Shown here: in pieces, positions 19,907 through 29,139 of the stretch | How positions within the stretch are numbered: the first letter of the stretch is position 1 | Layout: every line of letters begins with the position of its first letter | Source of the DNA: Porticoccaceae bacterium | GTDB taxonomy: Bacteria; Pseudomonadota; Gammaproteobacteria; Pseudomonadales; Porticoccaceae | Length of the DNA: 35,274 bases | Direction: 5' to 3' | Assembly (NCBI GenBank): GCA_029246925.1 | Contig: JAQWMF010000070.1 | Span: forward strand, 1-35,274 | Position numbers and translations under genes: made by a program | The notes under the pieces: generated by a model | Told to the model about the DNA's origin: nothing | Databases searched by the model: none | The model's input: the letters and a program-made list of their open reading frames with translations, nothing else

Positions 19907-21360
19907 ACTGGGAAACAGTGATCGGGCTAGAAGTCCATGTTCAATTAGCTACCAAAACCAAAATATTTTCGGCTGCTAGTACCGCCTTTGGTGCGGCACC
20001 CAATACCCAGGCCTGCGAAATTGATCTTGCTATGCCAGGCACCTTACCCGTCGTCAATAAACAGGCTATCGATTACGCGGTAATGTTCGGCTTAGCCATT
20101 GATGCTGAAATTGGTAAAACCTCAGTGTTCGAGCGCAAGAATTACTTCTACCCTGATCTGCCAAAGGGCTATCAAACCACTCAGCTAGAAAAGCCAATAG
20201 TAGGGCCCGGCATAGTTGAAATTCAGCTAGGTAATGGCGATACAAAGTCTATTCGCATTCATCATGCCCACCTCGAAGAGGATGCAGGAAAATCACTGCA
20301 TGAAGGCAACTTCAGGTCTGGTGTTTCAGGTATAGACTTAAACCGCGCCGGAACGCCCTTGATTGAAATTGTGTCTGAACCCGATATGCGCAATGCTGAA
20401 GACGCTGTAGCCTTTGCAAAAAAATTGCACAGTATCGTCACCTCGCTAGGTATCTGTGACGGCGAAATGTCTCAGGGCAGCATGCGCTTTGATGTCAATA
20501 TTTCAGTTCGCCCTCAGGGTGAAACCAAGCTTGGAACGCGCACCGAAACCAAAAATTTAAACTCTTTTAAATTTATGGAGGATGCCATTCATCTTGAAGT
20601 TGCGCGTCAGATTGACCTGCTTGAAGATGGTGGAGAGATTATTCAGGAAACCCGTCTTTACAATGGTGATACCAAAGTGGCTCGCTCAATGCGTAGCAAA
20701 GAAGAAGCCAATGATTACCGCTACTTCCCGTGCCCAGATTTATTACCGGTAGTCATTAGCGACGAGCATGTTGAAAAGTTGCGAAAAAATCTACCTGAAT
20801 TGCCTGATGCGCGACAGCAACGATTTATGGATGAATATGACCTTTCGCAATACGATGCAAACGTTCTTAGTGCCGATGCTAGTATGGGCAGTTATTTTGA
20901 GCAGGCAACAAAACACTCCGGCAATGCTAAACTTACCGCTAATTGGGTAGCTGGTGAATTAAGCGCACGATTAAATGCCGAAACTATCAGCCTTGATCAA
21001 AGCCCTGTTACTGCAGAGCAACTAGCCGGCCTTATCATTAGGATTGCGGATAATACAATTAGTGGAAAAATGGCCAAGCAGGTATTTGAAGGCATCTGGA
21101 ATGGTGAAGGTGATGCGGATCAAATTATTGAAAAACGTGGCTTAAAACAGGTTTCCGATAGCGGCGCACTGGAAGCTATGGTGGATGAAGTATTAGCCAA
21201 CAACCAAGCTATGGTTGATGACTACATGAATACCGATCCAGATAAGCGCAAGAAAAAACTAGGCGGCTTTATGGGGCAGATTATGAAAGCATCAAAAGGC
21301 CAAGCCAATCCCCAGCAAGTCAGTCAAATACTGGCGCAAAAATTAGCTAAAATGCTCTAA
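19903..21360 (+). CDS. gatB: Asp-tRNA(Asn)/Glu-tRNA(Gln) amidotransferase subunit B
   Basis: [35 protein letters not shown]; 4-bp overlap with gatA. Confidence 0.98.
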   Translation: MNWETVIGLEVHVQLATKTKIFSAASTAFGAAPNTQACEIDLAMPGTLPVVNKQAIDYAVMFGLAIDAEIGKTSVFERKNYFYPDLPKGYQTTQLEKPIVGPGIVEIQLGNGDTKSIRIHHAHLEEDAGKSLHEGNFRSGVSGIDLNRAGTPLIEIVSEPDMRNAEDAVAFAKKLHSIVTSLGICDGEMSQGSMRFDVNISVRPQGETKLGTRTETKNLNSFKFMEDAIHLEVARQIDLLEDGGEIIQETRLYNGDTKVARSMRSKEEANDYRYFPCPDLLPVVISDEHVEKLRKNLPELPDARQQRFMDEYDLSQYDANVLSADASMGSYFEQATKHSGNAKLTANWVAGELSARLNAETISLDQSPVTAEQLAGLIIRIADNTISGKMAKQVFEGIWNGEGDADQIIEKRGLKQVSDSGALEAMVDEVLANNQAMVDDYMNTDPDKRKKKLGGFMGQIMKASKGQANPQQVSQILAQKLAKML

Positions 21361-21392
21361 ATTAAAATGGTTATAAAACGGTAAGGAAAAGC

Positions 21393-21692
21393 ATGTCATT
21401 AAAAAAAGATAAGCAAAAGGTTCTCGGTGAAGTATTTGATGATGCGCGAGTCAAAAGCTTTCTCGACTTCCTCCCCCCCGAGGGCGTGAGTCGTGATTAT
21501 CATCTGCTAGAAAAAGCCTACCGCGGCATGAATATCGATAACTTTATTAGCTTTGTCGGCTTTTTTACGCAGGCCGGTTACGATCTTAATGCTACCAATC
21601 CTGATGGCGCTAATATGGTGCAAATCATGAATCAGCATCAGCAGGGTGTGGATTACGCTAAGGTTTTAATTAAAGCGGGCGCTAGTGCGTGA
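21393..21692 (+). CDS. PA4642-like conserved hypothetical protein
   Basis: 99 aa, MSLKKDKQKVLGEVFDDARVKSFLDFLPPEGVSRDYHLLEKAYRGM; resembles the Pseudomonas PA4642 family as recalled. Confidence 0.75.
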   Translation: MSLKKDKQKVLGEVFDDARVKSFLDFLPPEGVSRDYHLLEKAYRGMNIDNFISFVGFFTQAGYDLNATNPDGANMVQIMNQHQQGVDYAKVLIKAGASA

Positions 21693-22219
21693 CATTTAAT
21701 CCGAGAACCTTAAAAACCGTTCTCGGCTATGCTGTTTCTCTAATAGAAAAATATACGGGTGTCAGCCTTAAACAAAATAAGCTGACATCCATTTATAACT
21801 ACCTGCCAATCAATCCTAATCTAGCCACTTCTGGCCAGCCAACAGCCAACCAACTCAACTCAATAAAGGCGGCTGGCTCTACAAAAATAATCAATTTAGG
21901 CCCGCCTGCTGCGGAAAACTCTCTTGCAAATGAAGCCAGTATTCTTTCCAAGATCGGTATTGACTATATTAGTATTCCAGTTGATTTCGGCGCTCCTTCT
22001 GAACAAGATTTCCAGCAGTTTGCCAGTCATATGCAGAACCATAAGGATCAAAAAATCTGGGTGCACTGCGCTGCCAATATGCGGGTTTCCTGCTTTATTT
22101 TTAGGTACAGAACCGCTATCTTAGGTGAAAATTTAGAACTTGCGGAAGCTGATCTAAGAAAAATTTGGCACCCAAATACTGTCTGGAAGAAATTTATCTC
22201 TACACCAGCCACCCTATAG
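21689..22219 (+). CDS. DUF442 / protein-tyrosine-phosphatase-like protein (GTG start)
   Basis: YNYLPINPNLATSGQPTANQLNSIKAAGSTKIINLGPP plus WVHCAANMRVSCFIFRYR P-loop-like region; start overlaps the preceding stop as GTGA. Confidence 0.75.
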   Translation: MTFNPRTLKTVLGYAVSLIEKYTGVSLKQNKLTSIYNYLPINPNLATSGQPTANQLNSIKAAGSTKIINLGPPAAENSLANEASILSKIGIDYISIPVDFGAPSEQDFQQFASHMQNHKDQKIWVHCAANMRVSCFIFRYRTAILGENLELAEADLRKIWHPNTVWKKFISTPATL

Positions 22220-22255
22220 CTAACGTAACCCAAAATTTAAATAAGGGGCACCATT

Positions 22256-22630
22256 ATGAAATTTTTAGAAAACTATCAAGAACAAGCCTATGCACTTTTA
22301 CGTATTACCGCCGGCTTTATGTTTCTGCTTCATGGCACACAGAAATTCTTTAATTTTCCACAACAGTATCCCTATGGTGAGTTGGGCTTTCTAACAATAG
22401 CTGCCGGTACTATTGAATTAATTGGGGGAGTGCTTATTATCTTGGGGCTTACGACAAGAGGAACTGCCTTTATTTGCAGTGGCGCCATGGCTGTGGCCTA
22501 TTGGCTGGTACATGGGTCTAAGTCTTTCTACCCCTTGGTGAATGGCGGTGAACTTGCCGCTCTCTACTGTTTTATATTTTTATTTATCGCCACTAAAGGT
22601 GCTGGTATCTGGAGCATGGACGATCAATAA
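22256..22630 (+). CDS. DoxX family membrane protein
   Basis: LLRITAGFMFLLHGTQKFFNFP, GTIELIGGVLIILGLTTRGTAFICSGAMAVAYW, four predicted TM segments. Confidence 0.88.
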   Translation: MKFLENYQEQAYALLRITAGFMFLLHGTQKFFNFPQQYPYGELGFLTIAAGTIELIGGVLIILGLTTRGTAFICSGAMAVAYWLVHGSKSFYPLVNGGELAALYCFIFLFIATKGAGIWSMDDQ

Positions 22631-22662
22631 CAGCAGACTAAACACTCAAAAAGTCAGCCGGA

Positions 22663-23382
22663 CTAGAAGAACCTGCGCATTAACCATTTGGGCATAATAT
22701 TCAGCGCCCAAGCGGCTAAGCGCCAGCGTTTGGTAATATAAACATGGTTCTTTTTGTCAATAATTGCCTGTACTAGCTGCGCTACTGCTTTTTCTACCGT
22801 TGCCATCCAAAAGGATGGCTGGCCCTGCACCATAGGTGTATCCACAAATCCCGGCTCAACCGTTGTCACAGTAATTGGCAATTTGGAATGCTCAGCTCTT
22901 GAACGCATACCATTGAGATAGCTAGACACAAAGGCCTTGCTGGCAACATAGGTAGGTGCCAAACCACCAGACATATGAGCAGCAACAGAGGATATACCCA
23001 CCAAATGTCCGTGGCCGCGCTCCAAAAAATAGTTCATCGCCATCACTGACATCGCCACGAACCCGCGCACATTGACATCGACCATCTCTCGCTCAGCCAG
23101 CCAATCTAGTTTCTTTTCCCTTTTTCCCACACCAGAATTAATCACAATAAGTTCTACATGTCCCATCTTTTCTAAAAGATCGGTAAGTTCTTGCTGGGCT
23201 AGCTCGGCTTGTGATACATCTGACTGAATAACGAAATGTTCTCCAGGCAAGCTATTGGATAACTGCTGCAATTTTTCTAATCGTCTAGCAACAAGCCCTA
23301 ATTGATAACCTTTTGCCGCTAGCTGAACAGCCAACTCCCAGCCAATTCCTGAACTTGCCCCAATTATTATGCCCTGCTTCAT
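22663..23382 (-). CDS. Short-chain dehydrogenase/reductase
   Basis: GASSGIGWELA cofactor motif, INSGVG (NAG-like), YVASK catalytic motif. Confidence 0.92.
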   Translation of the reverse strand: MKQGIIIGASSGIGWELAVQLAAKGYQLGLVARRLEKLQQLSNSLPGEHFVIQSDVSQAELAQQELTDLLEKMGHVELIVINSGVGKREKKLDWLAEREMVDVNVRGFVAMSVMAMNYFLERGHGHLVGISSVAAHMSGGLAPTYVASKAFVSSYLNGMRSRAEHSKLPITVTTVEPGFVDTPMVQGQPSFWMATVEKAVAQLVQAIIDKKNHVYITKRWRLAAWALNIMPKWLMRRFF

Positions 23383-23390
23383 GACTTACC

Positions 23391-24005
23391 TCACTCTTTA
23401 TGGGTATTAATCATTAATAAATTTTCGACTCTATTCCCTGACAATAAACAGCTTCTATCAATGGTTAGATAATTTAATATTCTGCTGAAATCATGCCGAG
23501 AATGCGGGTAAACCTTTGGCTGAGTTGAACTAAGGGGCTGCTGCCAAAGTTGATCAATTGATTTAATGCCATATGCCGAATAGAACATTTTCTGACGAGC
23601 ATTGAGCAACCCAATACTATGCGCTTTAGTTCTACTGTGGAGATTTGGAACTAGAGCGTCTAAAACAGCACCTATTGCCGGTGCACTCAAATAACAAAAA
23701 AGATCCCAGAATAAGACAATATCGATCTTGATATCAGGCTGAAGATTCAAATCATTTTTAAATAAAGACACTCGCTCGGCATGCGAAAGCTCTTGGTCGT
23801 TGTATTTTTCTATCTCTGAGTCAATCAGGCCCGCAAATTGTAATCTGCATTTTGTCTGACCAAAGAAACTAACAGATGCAGAACTAGCTAATCCCATATC
23901 CAAAACCACCAACGTTTTATCATCGGTAATTTGATTGAACAGCCCCACAAGTAGTGATGAGGATAAGATATTACTTTCTAAGACCAGTTGATCTGTTTCA
24001 GGCAT
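23391..24005 (-). CDS. Uncharacterised protein, possibly a degenerate class I methyltransferase fold
   Basis: 204-aa ORF, LVVLDMGLASSASVSFF (motif-I-like position) and IDIVLFWDLFCYLS (motif-IV-like); tightly packed between SDR and bactofilin genes. Confidence 0.6.
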   Translation of the reverse strand: MPETDQLVLESNILSSSLLVGLFNQITDDKTLVVLDMGLASSASVSFFGQTKCRLQFAGLIDSEIEKYNDQELSHAERVSLFKNDLNLQPDIKIDIVLFWDLFCYLSAPAIGAVLDALVPNLHSRTKAHSIGLLNARQKMFYSAYGIKSIDQLWQQPLSSTQPKVYPHSRHDFSRILNYLTIDRSCLLSGNRVENLLMINTHKE

Positions 24006-24041
24006 AAATTTTTAACTCTTGTATGTGAGGATATACTTTAT

Positions 24042-24542
24042 TTAACTTGGCTCAGCCACCGAGGAAATTTCAGCTCGAACCTCAGCTTGCACCTCAACAA
24101 CCTCGACCTGCTGAGGATCCATTTCTATAATACCCTTGAACCTTGCACCGTTTTCTACATCCACCACAGCCGCCTGAATATTTCCAGTGATCCTGCTATT
24201 TGCAGCAAGTGTTACTCTGTCATCGGCTGTAATATTACCCTTTACGGTGCCATCTATTATTACTTTTTTAGCCGTGATATCTGCATAAACTCTGCCGCCT
24301 GATCCCACTGCGACCGTATTATTTTGCGCATTGATCGTCCCTTTAAACTGGCCGTCAATCATCAGGTTTTCATCACAGTGCAATTGACCCTCTATCATTA
24401 CATCAGACATTAATACTGATTGTGGATTTAACCGCTCAGCCAAAGACGGCTTAACCTCAGCGCGCTGAGGCTGTCGCATAAGCTGTACTTGGCGTATTAA
24501 CGCCCTAACCCTATGGTTCATTGATATAAACAAATCTTTCAT
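24042..24542 (-). CDS. Bactofilin-family polymer-forming protein
   Basis: Repetitive beta-helix pattern: VMIEGQLHCDENLMIDGQFKGTINAQNNTVAVGSGGRVYADITAKKVIIDGTVKGNITADDRVTLAANSRITGNI. Confidence 0.93.
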   Translation of the reverse strand: MKDLFISMNHRVRALIRQVQLMRQPQRAEVKPSLAERLNPQSVLMSDVMIEGQLHCDENLMIDGQFKGTINAQNNTVAVGSGGRVYADITAKKVIIDGTVKGNITADDRVTLAANSRITGNIQAAVVDVENGARFKGIIEMDPQQVEVVEVQAEVRAEISSVAEPS

Positions 24543-24663
24543 TGCACTTTTTTATTTTTTTGAATGATGTCCGAATCCTAACAAGCTAACAGGCTTAGCT
24601 CCAGTAAAGTTTTTACTGTTTTAATATGTAATATTTTTACTGTTGAATATTAGCAGTATCTGC

Positions 24664-26508
24664 CTATTCAATACCTAAAAATCCACCCGACTGATGATGC
24701 CATAATTGTGCATATACACCCTGTGATTCCATCAACTGCTGGTGTGTTCCCTGTTCTATGATTTCCCCCTCATCGAATACAATTAACCTATCCATTGCCG
24801 CTATTGTAGATAATCGATGCGCTATCGCGATCACTGTTTTTCCCTGCATTAGCTGATAAAGACTTTTTTGAATAGCTGATTCAATTTCAGAATCTAGCGC
24901 AGAGGTAGCCTCGTCCATAATCAAGATCGGAGCATCTTTTAAAATCACGCGTGCAATCGCGATGCGCTGACGCTGCCCACCAGACAAGGACACCCCCCGC
25001 TCACCGACATGGGCATCGTAACCGGTTCTTCCGGTCACGTCCTGAAGCTTTAAAATAAACCCATGGGCCTCAGCCTTTTTCGCCGCTTCAATCATTTCTT
25101 CTTCGGTGGCATCTGGGCGACCAAATAAAATATTTTCTCTCACCGAGCGATGCAACAGCGAAGTATCCTGAGTGACTACCGCGATATTTTTTCGCAAACT
25201 TTCCTGCTGCACGGTTTTAATATCCTGATCATCAATAGAGACTGTACCTCTTTGAATATCATAGAAGCGTAACAGTAAATTAATCAGCGTCGATTTTCCC
25301 GCCCCACTTCTTCCTACAACGCCAACACGCTCACCGGCACTAACCTGAAGAGATAAAGATTCAAACACTGCATTGGTAGGTAATTTTTCATTATTGATAT
25401 AGCTAAAATTGACATCTTGAAAATCAATCTTGCCGGCATTGACTTCAATTTTCTTGGCATTGTCTTCATCTATAACCATCTGAGGCTCTGACAGGGTGTT
25501 AATACCATCTTGGACCGTGCCTAAATTTTCAAATAGGTTACCTATCTCCCATACTATCCAATGGGACATTCCCGAAAGTCTGAGCGCCAAACTAATCACC
25601 ACAGCAATAGCACCCGCAGTGATAGATTGATGAATCCAAAGATAAATTCCCAGTGCCAACGTGCTAAATACTAGCAACATATTAATCATCCACAGGCAGA
25701 TATTAAGACCTGTGACCAAGCGCATCTGGGGATGCACCGTATTGAGAAAATCCGTCATGCCTTCCTTCACATATTCAGATTCTCTACTTGAATATGAAAA
25801 CAGCTTTAATGTCACTATATTGGTGTAGCTATCAACAATACGTCCAGTCATGGTTGATCTGGAGTTGGCCTGTATTTGAGAAATATTTTTTAACTTTGGA
25901 ACAAAAATTAGCTGCAGCCCAATATAAAGAATTAACCAAACTAATAGCGGCAGGCACAGCCTTAGATCAGCACTGGCAACTAGAACCAGCATAGTAATCA
26001 CATAGACGGTAACAAACAGGATAACATCCAACAGTTTCATGACCGATTCGCGTACTGCTAGTGCCGTCTGCATTACCTTGGTGGCAATGCGGCCACTAAA
26101 TTCATTTTGAAAAAATCCATAACTTTGATTAAGCAAATAACGATGGGCTATCCACCGCACTGCCATTGGAAAATTACCCATCAAAGTTTGATGAACAACG
26201 AAAGAATGAAGACTTGCCAGTATTGGAATAACAATCAGTATAAAAACTGACATAACAATGATAGAAGTCCATGAGTCTTCAATAAAACTTTCAGGGTCAC
26301 TGGCAACCAGTAAATCGACGACTTTTCCTAACACACCGAATAATGAAGCTTCCGCTATAGCAACCAACGCCGTCAGTATTGCCATAACAATCAACCAAGG
26401 CTCTAAGCCCTTGGTGAAGTATCGACAAAACTGATAAATCCCTTTGGGAGGCTGCTGTGGAGCTTCCTCTGGAAAGGGATCAACCCGGCGCTCAAAAAAA
26501 CCAAACAT
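24664..26508 (-). CDS. MsbA/MDR-like ABC transporter, fused permease and ATPase
   Basis: N-terminal six-TM exporter domain; GRSGAGKST, LSGGQRQRIAIARVIL, LIMDEATSALDSE. Confidence 0.93.
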   Translation of the reverse strand: MFGFFERRVDPFPEEAPQQPPKGIYQFCRYFTKGLEPWLIVMAILTALVAIAEASLFGVLGKVVDLLVASDPESFIEDSWTSIIVMSVFILIVIPILASLHSFVVHQTLMGNFPMAVRWIAHRYLLNQSYGFFQNEFSGRIATKVMQTALAVRESVMKLLDVILFVTVYVITMLVLVASADLRLCLPLLVWLILYIGLQLIFVPKLKNISQIQANSRSTMTGRIVDSYTNIVTLKLFSYSSRESEYVKEGMTDFLNTVHPQMRLVTGLNICLWMINMLLVFSTLALGIYLWIHQSITAGAIAVVISLALRLSGMSHWIVWEIGNLFENLGTVQDGINTLSEPQMVIDEDNAKKIEVNAGKIDFQDVNFSYINNEKLPTNAVFESLSLQVSAGERVGVVGRSGAGKSTLINLLLRFYDIQRGTVSIDDQDIKTVQQESLRKNIAVVTQDTSLLHRSVRENILFGRPDATEEEMIEAAKKAEAHGFILKLQDVTGRTGYDAHVGERGVSLSGGQRQRIAIARVILKDAPILIMDEATSALDSEIESAIQKSLYQLMQGKTVIAIAHRLSTIAAMDRLIVFDEGEIIEQGTHQQLMESQGVYAQLWHHQSGGFLGIE

Positions 26509-26600
26509 AGGTAAAATCCATAGCGGTTGCTGTTAACTATTATCTGCATTCTAACAATCACAGCCATTCTAGCCTAAAGCCACAAGTCTTAGGGAAAAAC

Positions 26601-27227
26601 CTATTGATCTGCTGTGTCGAGCGACTGCCAAATAGCTCGCTTTTGCATAACTTGGTTAAACAGATCTGATTGTAAAAATTCGTTTAACCAACGCTGAACT
26701 GAGGGATAGCTAGATTGATCAAACCACGCCTTATCAACAAAGGCGAACTGTCTTATAAATGGGAAAATAGCTATATCTGCCATACAAATTTTAGCGCCAA
26801 ATAAATAGGTATTCTGTTGCAGGCGAAGTTCAAGGCTCGAAATAAATTTTTCAGCATAACGACGATAAACTTGTTGCGACTGCTCAGGGAACCGATCCCA
26901 GTATTTATACTTATCTAACCCGTCTTTAAACGGGTTATCATTTTCTTCTATCAAAGCCAGCTGTTCGGTTTGGCATTCTAAGGCCAACCAACCCTCAGGA
27001 TCAGATTGCCCCAATGCCCAGTCTATAATTTCTAGGCTTTCATCAACTACCCTATCACTCAACTGTAGAACAGGTACGGTTCCCTTGGGCGATATAGCCA
27101 ACATTTCGGCAGGTTTATTTGCTAGCGAGACTTCTCGTATCTCTAGGTTTATACTGGCATAAGCAATAGCCATGCGAGCCCTAATAGCATAGGGGCAACG
27201 CCTAAATGAATATAGAATAGGTGTCAT
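26601..27227 (-). CDS. Glutathione S-transferase-like protein
   Basis: N-terminal thioredoxin-fold SFRRCPYAIRARMAIAYA, KGTVPVLQL, DESLEIIDWAL; C-terminal helical ADIAIFPFIRQFA. Confidence 0.85.
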   Translation of the reverse strand: MTPILYSFRRCPYAIRARMAIAYASINLEIREVSLANKPAEMLAISPKGTVPVLQLSDRVVDESLEIIDWALGQSDPEGWLALECQTEQLALIEENDNPFKDGLDKYKYWDRFPEQSQQVYRRYAEKFISSLELRLQQNTYLFGAKICMADIAIFPFIRQFAFVDKAWFDQSSYPSVQRWLNEFLQSDLFNQVMQKRAIWQSLDTADQ

Positions 27228-27296
27228 CTAAATAATCCGCTATAAGTTTGACTACACAATAAAAACACTTTTGCACTTACCGCAAGGATTTTAACA

Positions 27297-28526
27297 ATGG
27301 ATAGCCAATCTCTCGACATAATTTTATTTGGTGCTACCAGTTTTGTAGGAAAAATTACTACGCAATATCTTTTAACTGAAGTTGGATTGGGAAGAGATGT
27401 TAAATGGGCTATTGCCGGTCGCTCATTGGGCAAATTAAAACAATTAAAAACTGAGCTGGGTCCCGAGGCAGATGCTTTACCGCTGATAGTGGCCGATAGC
27501 TCAGATTCAAACAGCCTGACTAAGATGTGCCAACAGGCACGAGTCATCTTATCAACTGTTGGACCCTATGCCCTGTATGGTGAATCATTAATAGAGGCCT
27601 GTGTAAATAACGGCAATGATTACTGCGATCTTACTGGCGAAGCATACTGGATTAAAAAAATGCTTGATAAATACCAGCTTCGCGCCCAAAAAACCGGTGC
27701 CAGAATTGTTAATTGCTGTGGATTTGATTCAATTCCTTCAGATTTAGGCGTGTACTTTCTTCAAAACATCAGTCAGCAAACATCAGGTTCACCTTGCAAT
27801 GAAGTGAAGCTAAGAGTGAAGGCCATAAAAGGCGGAGTTTCAGGTGGCACTGTTGCTAGCGGTATCGAAATGGCAAAGGCAGCCAAAAAAGATCCCGCCC
27901 TACGCCGTAAAATGGGTAATCCTTATTTACTTTGCCAATCTCAAAGACCATCAATTAAACAGCCACGAATATTAAAGCCAACCTTTGATAAGGATTTTAA
28001 AGCTTGGACAGCACCCTTTATTATGGAAGCAATTAATAGCCGGATAGTCTTAAGATCCAATAGTTTGAAACAACATAACTCATCGAATAGTTTTACCTAT
28101 GGTGAAGCAGTATTAACCGGCAGGGGCAGAAAAGGCTATCTTCGCGCCTGGGCTGTTACGCTTGGATTAGGCGGTTTTGCCATTGCTTCAAAAAATAAAT
28201 TTTTACGCTATTTAATACAAACATTTCTTCTGCCAAAACCAGGCCAAGGCCCCAACCCTCAACAACAACTCAATGGCTTTTTTGATCTTCGAATAATGGG
28301 TAAAAATAACCAACAAACTATTACTGTAAAAGTGACTGGCGATAGAGACCCTGGTTACGGTTGCACAGCAAAAATGCTATCCCAAGCTGGACTTTGCATG
28401 GCATTTGATATGAGTCGCTCAGAGTTACCTGGAGGCTTTTGGACCCCTTCTACCGCTATGAATAACAAATTGATTGGACGACTGATCGCCTCAGCTGGAA
28501 TGACCTTTGAGGCTATTGAAAGTTAA
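27297..28526 (+). CDS. Saccharopine dehydrogenase-like / trans-acting enoyl reductase family oxidoreductase
   Basis: LDIILFGATSFVGKITTQYLL Rossmann motif, CVNNGNDYCDLTGEAYWIKKMLDKY, RIVNCCGFDSIPSDLGVYFL. Confidence 0.85.
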   Translation: MDSQSLDIILFGATSFVGKITTQYLLTEVGLGRDVKWAIAGRSLGKLKQLKTELGPEADALPLIVADSSDSNSLTKMCQQARVILSTVGPYALYGESLIEACVNNGNDYCDLTGEAYWIKKMLDKYQLRAQKTGARIVNCCGFDSIPSDLGVYFLQNISQQTSGSPCNEVKLRVKAIKGGVSGGTVASGIEMAKAAKKDPALRRKMGNPYLLCQSQRPSIKQPRILKPTFDKDFKAWTAPFIMEAINSRIVLRSNSLKQHNSSNSFTYGEAVLTGRGRKGYLRAWAVTLGLGGFAIASKNKFLRYLIQTFLLPKPGQGPNPQQQLNGFFDLRIMGKNNQQTITVKVTGDRDPGYGCTAKMLSQAGLCMAFDMSRSELPGGFWTPSTAMNNKLIGRLIASAGMTFEAIES

Positions 28527-28545
28527 ATCTTATAGATAAAAAAAA

Positions 28546-28569
28546 CCCGCGCTAAAAGCGCGGGGTTTT
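28546..28569. terminator. Bidirectional Rho-independent terminator between convergent genes
   Basis: aaaaacccgcgct-aaa-agcgcggggtttt: 8-bp GC-rich stem 28546-28553 / 28557-28564, flanked by A-run on the left and T-run on the right. Confidence 0.9.
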
Positions 28570-28585
28570 CTCTGAATGTAACAAC

Positions 28586-28903
28586 TTACTCAGATGCTCT
28601 ATCCTTAATAGCATTAAGAATCACAGCTAGAGCGGCTGCATTAACGATCGTGCTTAGGTTTGCCATAATATCACTGATTGGGCCACCTACCACTGGCAAT
28701 GCACCAGCTGCACCAGACACTGCGCCCAACGCTACTGCAAATACAAGAAAGTAGGTTCTATTGCTTTTATCTGCTTCATCTGCCATGTAACCACCCACTA
28801 GCCCTAAAACTGCCATAACTAGCGCGGCTTCAGGAATTGCGACGAAAGCTCCAACTACTGCAACTGCAATTGATAATAGACGTACAATTTTTAATGCACT
28901 CAT
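28586..28903 (-). CDS. Small hydrophobic protein of unknown function
   Basis: 105-aa ORF with several hydrophobic segments rich in Ala/Val/Gly; ends next to a strong terminator. No family recognised. Confidence 0.7.
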   Translation of the reverse strand: MSALKIVRLLSIAVAVVGAFVAIPEAALVMAVLGLVGGYMADEADKSNRTYFLVFAVALGAVSGAAGALPVVGGPISDIMANLSTIVNAAALAVILNAIKDRASE

Positions 28904-28990
28904 GTTGTTACCCCATATATTTTATTTATTTATTTATACATATGTATGCCTTTTTCGGCACAAACCAACCCTAGCATGATAAACAATGAA

Positions 28991-29028
28991 AAAAAACCCT
29001 TATTCAAATAACCGGTTAAGGGGTTTTT
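28991..29028. terminator. Orphan terminator-like hairpin in the divergent intergenic region
   Basis: aaaaaaccctta ... ttaaggggttttt with a one-base bulge; A-run and T-run on either side; inner palindrome taaccggtta. Confidence 0.5.
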
Positions 29029-29139
29029 AATATAAAATGAACGCAAATATTGAAGATTTAGCTACATTTAGCGTTTTTGCGATAAATTAAAAGCAATAAT
29101 CTATGTCACCACAACAATCTAAAAGTTGATTACTTATTT

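Noticed and set aside
23988-24302. 104-aa + strand ORF antisense to bactofilin
   Set aside because: Antisense to a clear beta-helix repeat protein; no ORF family features.
27224-27547. 107-aa - strand ORF between the GST and saccharopine-dehydrogenase-like genes
   Set aside because: Mostly antisense to the N-terminal Rossmann region of the + strand gene; no independent evidence of coding.
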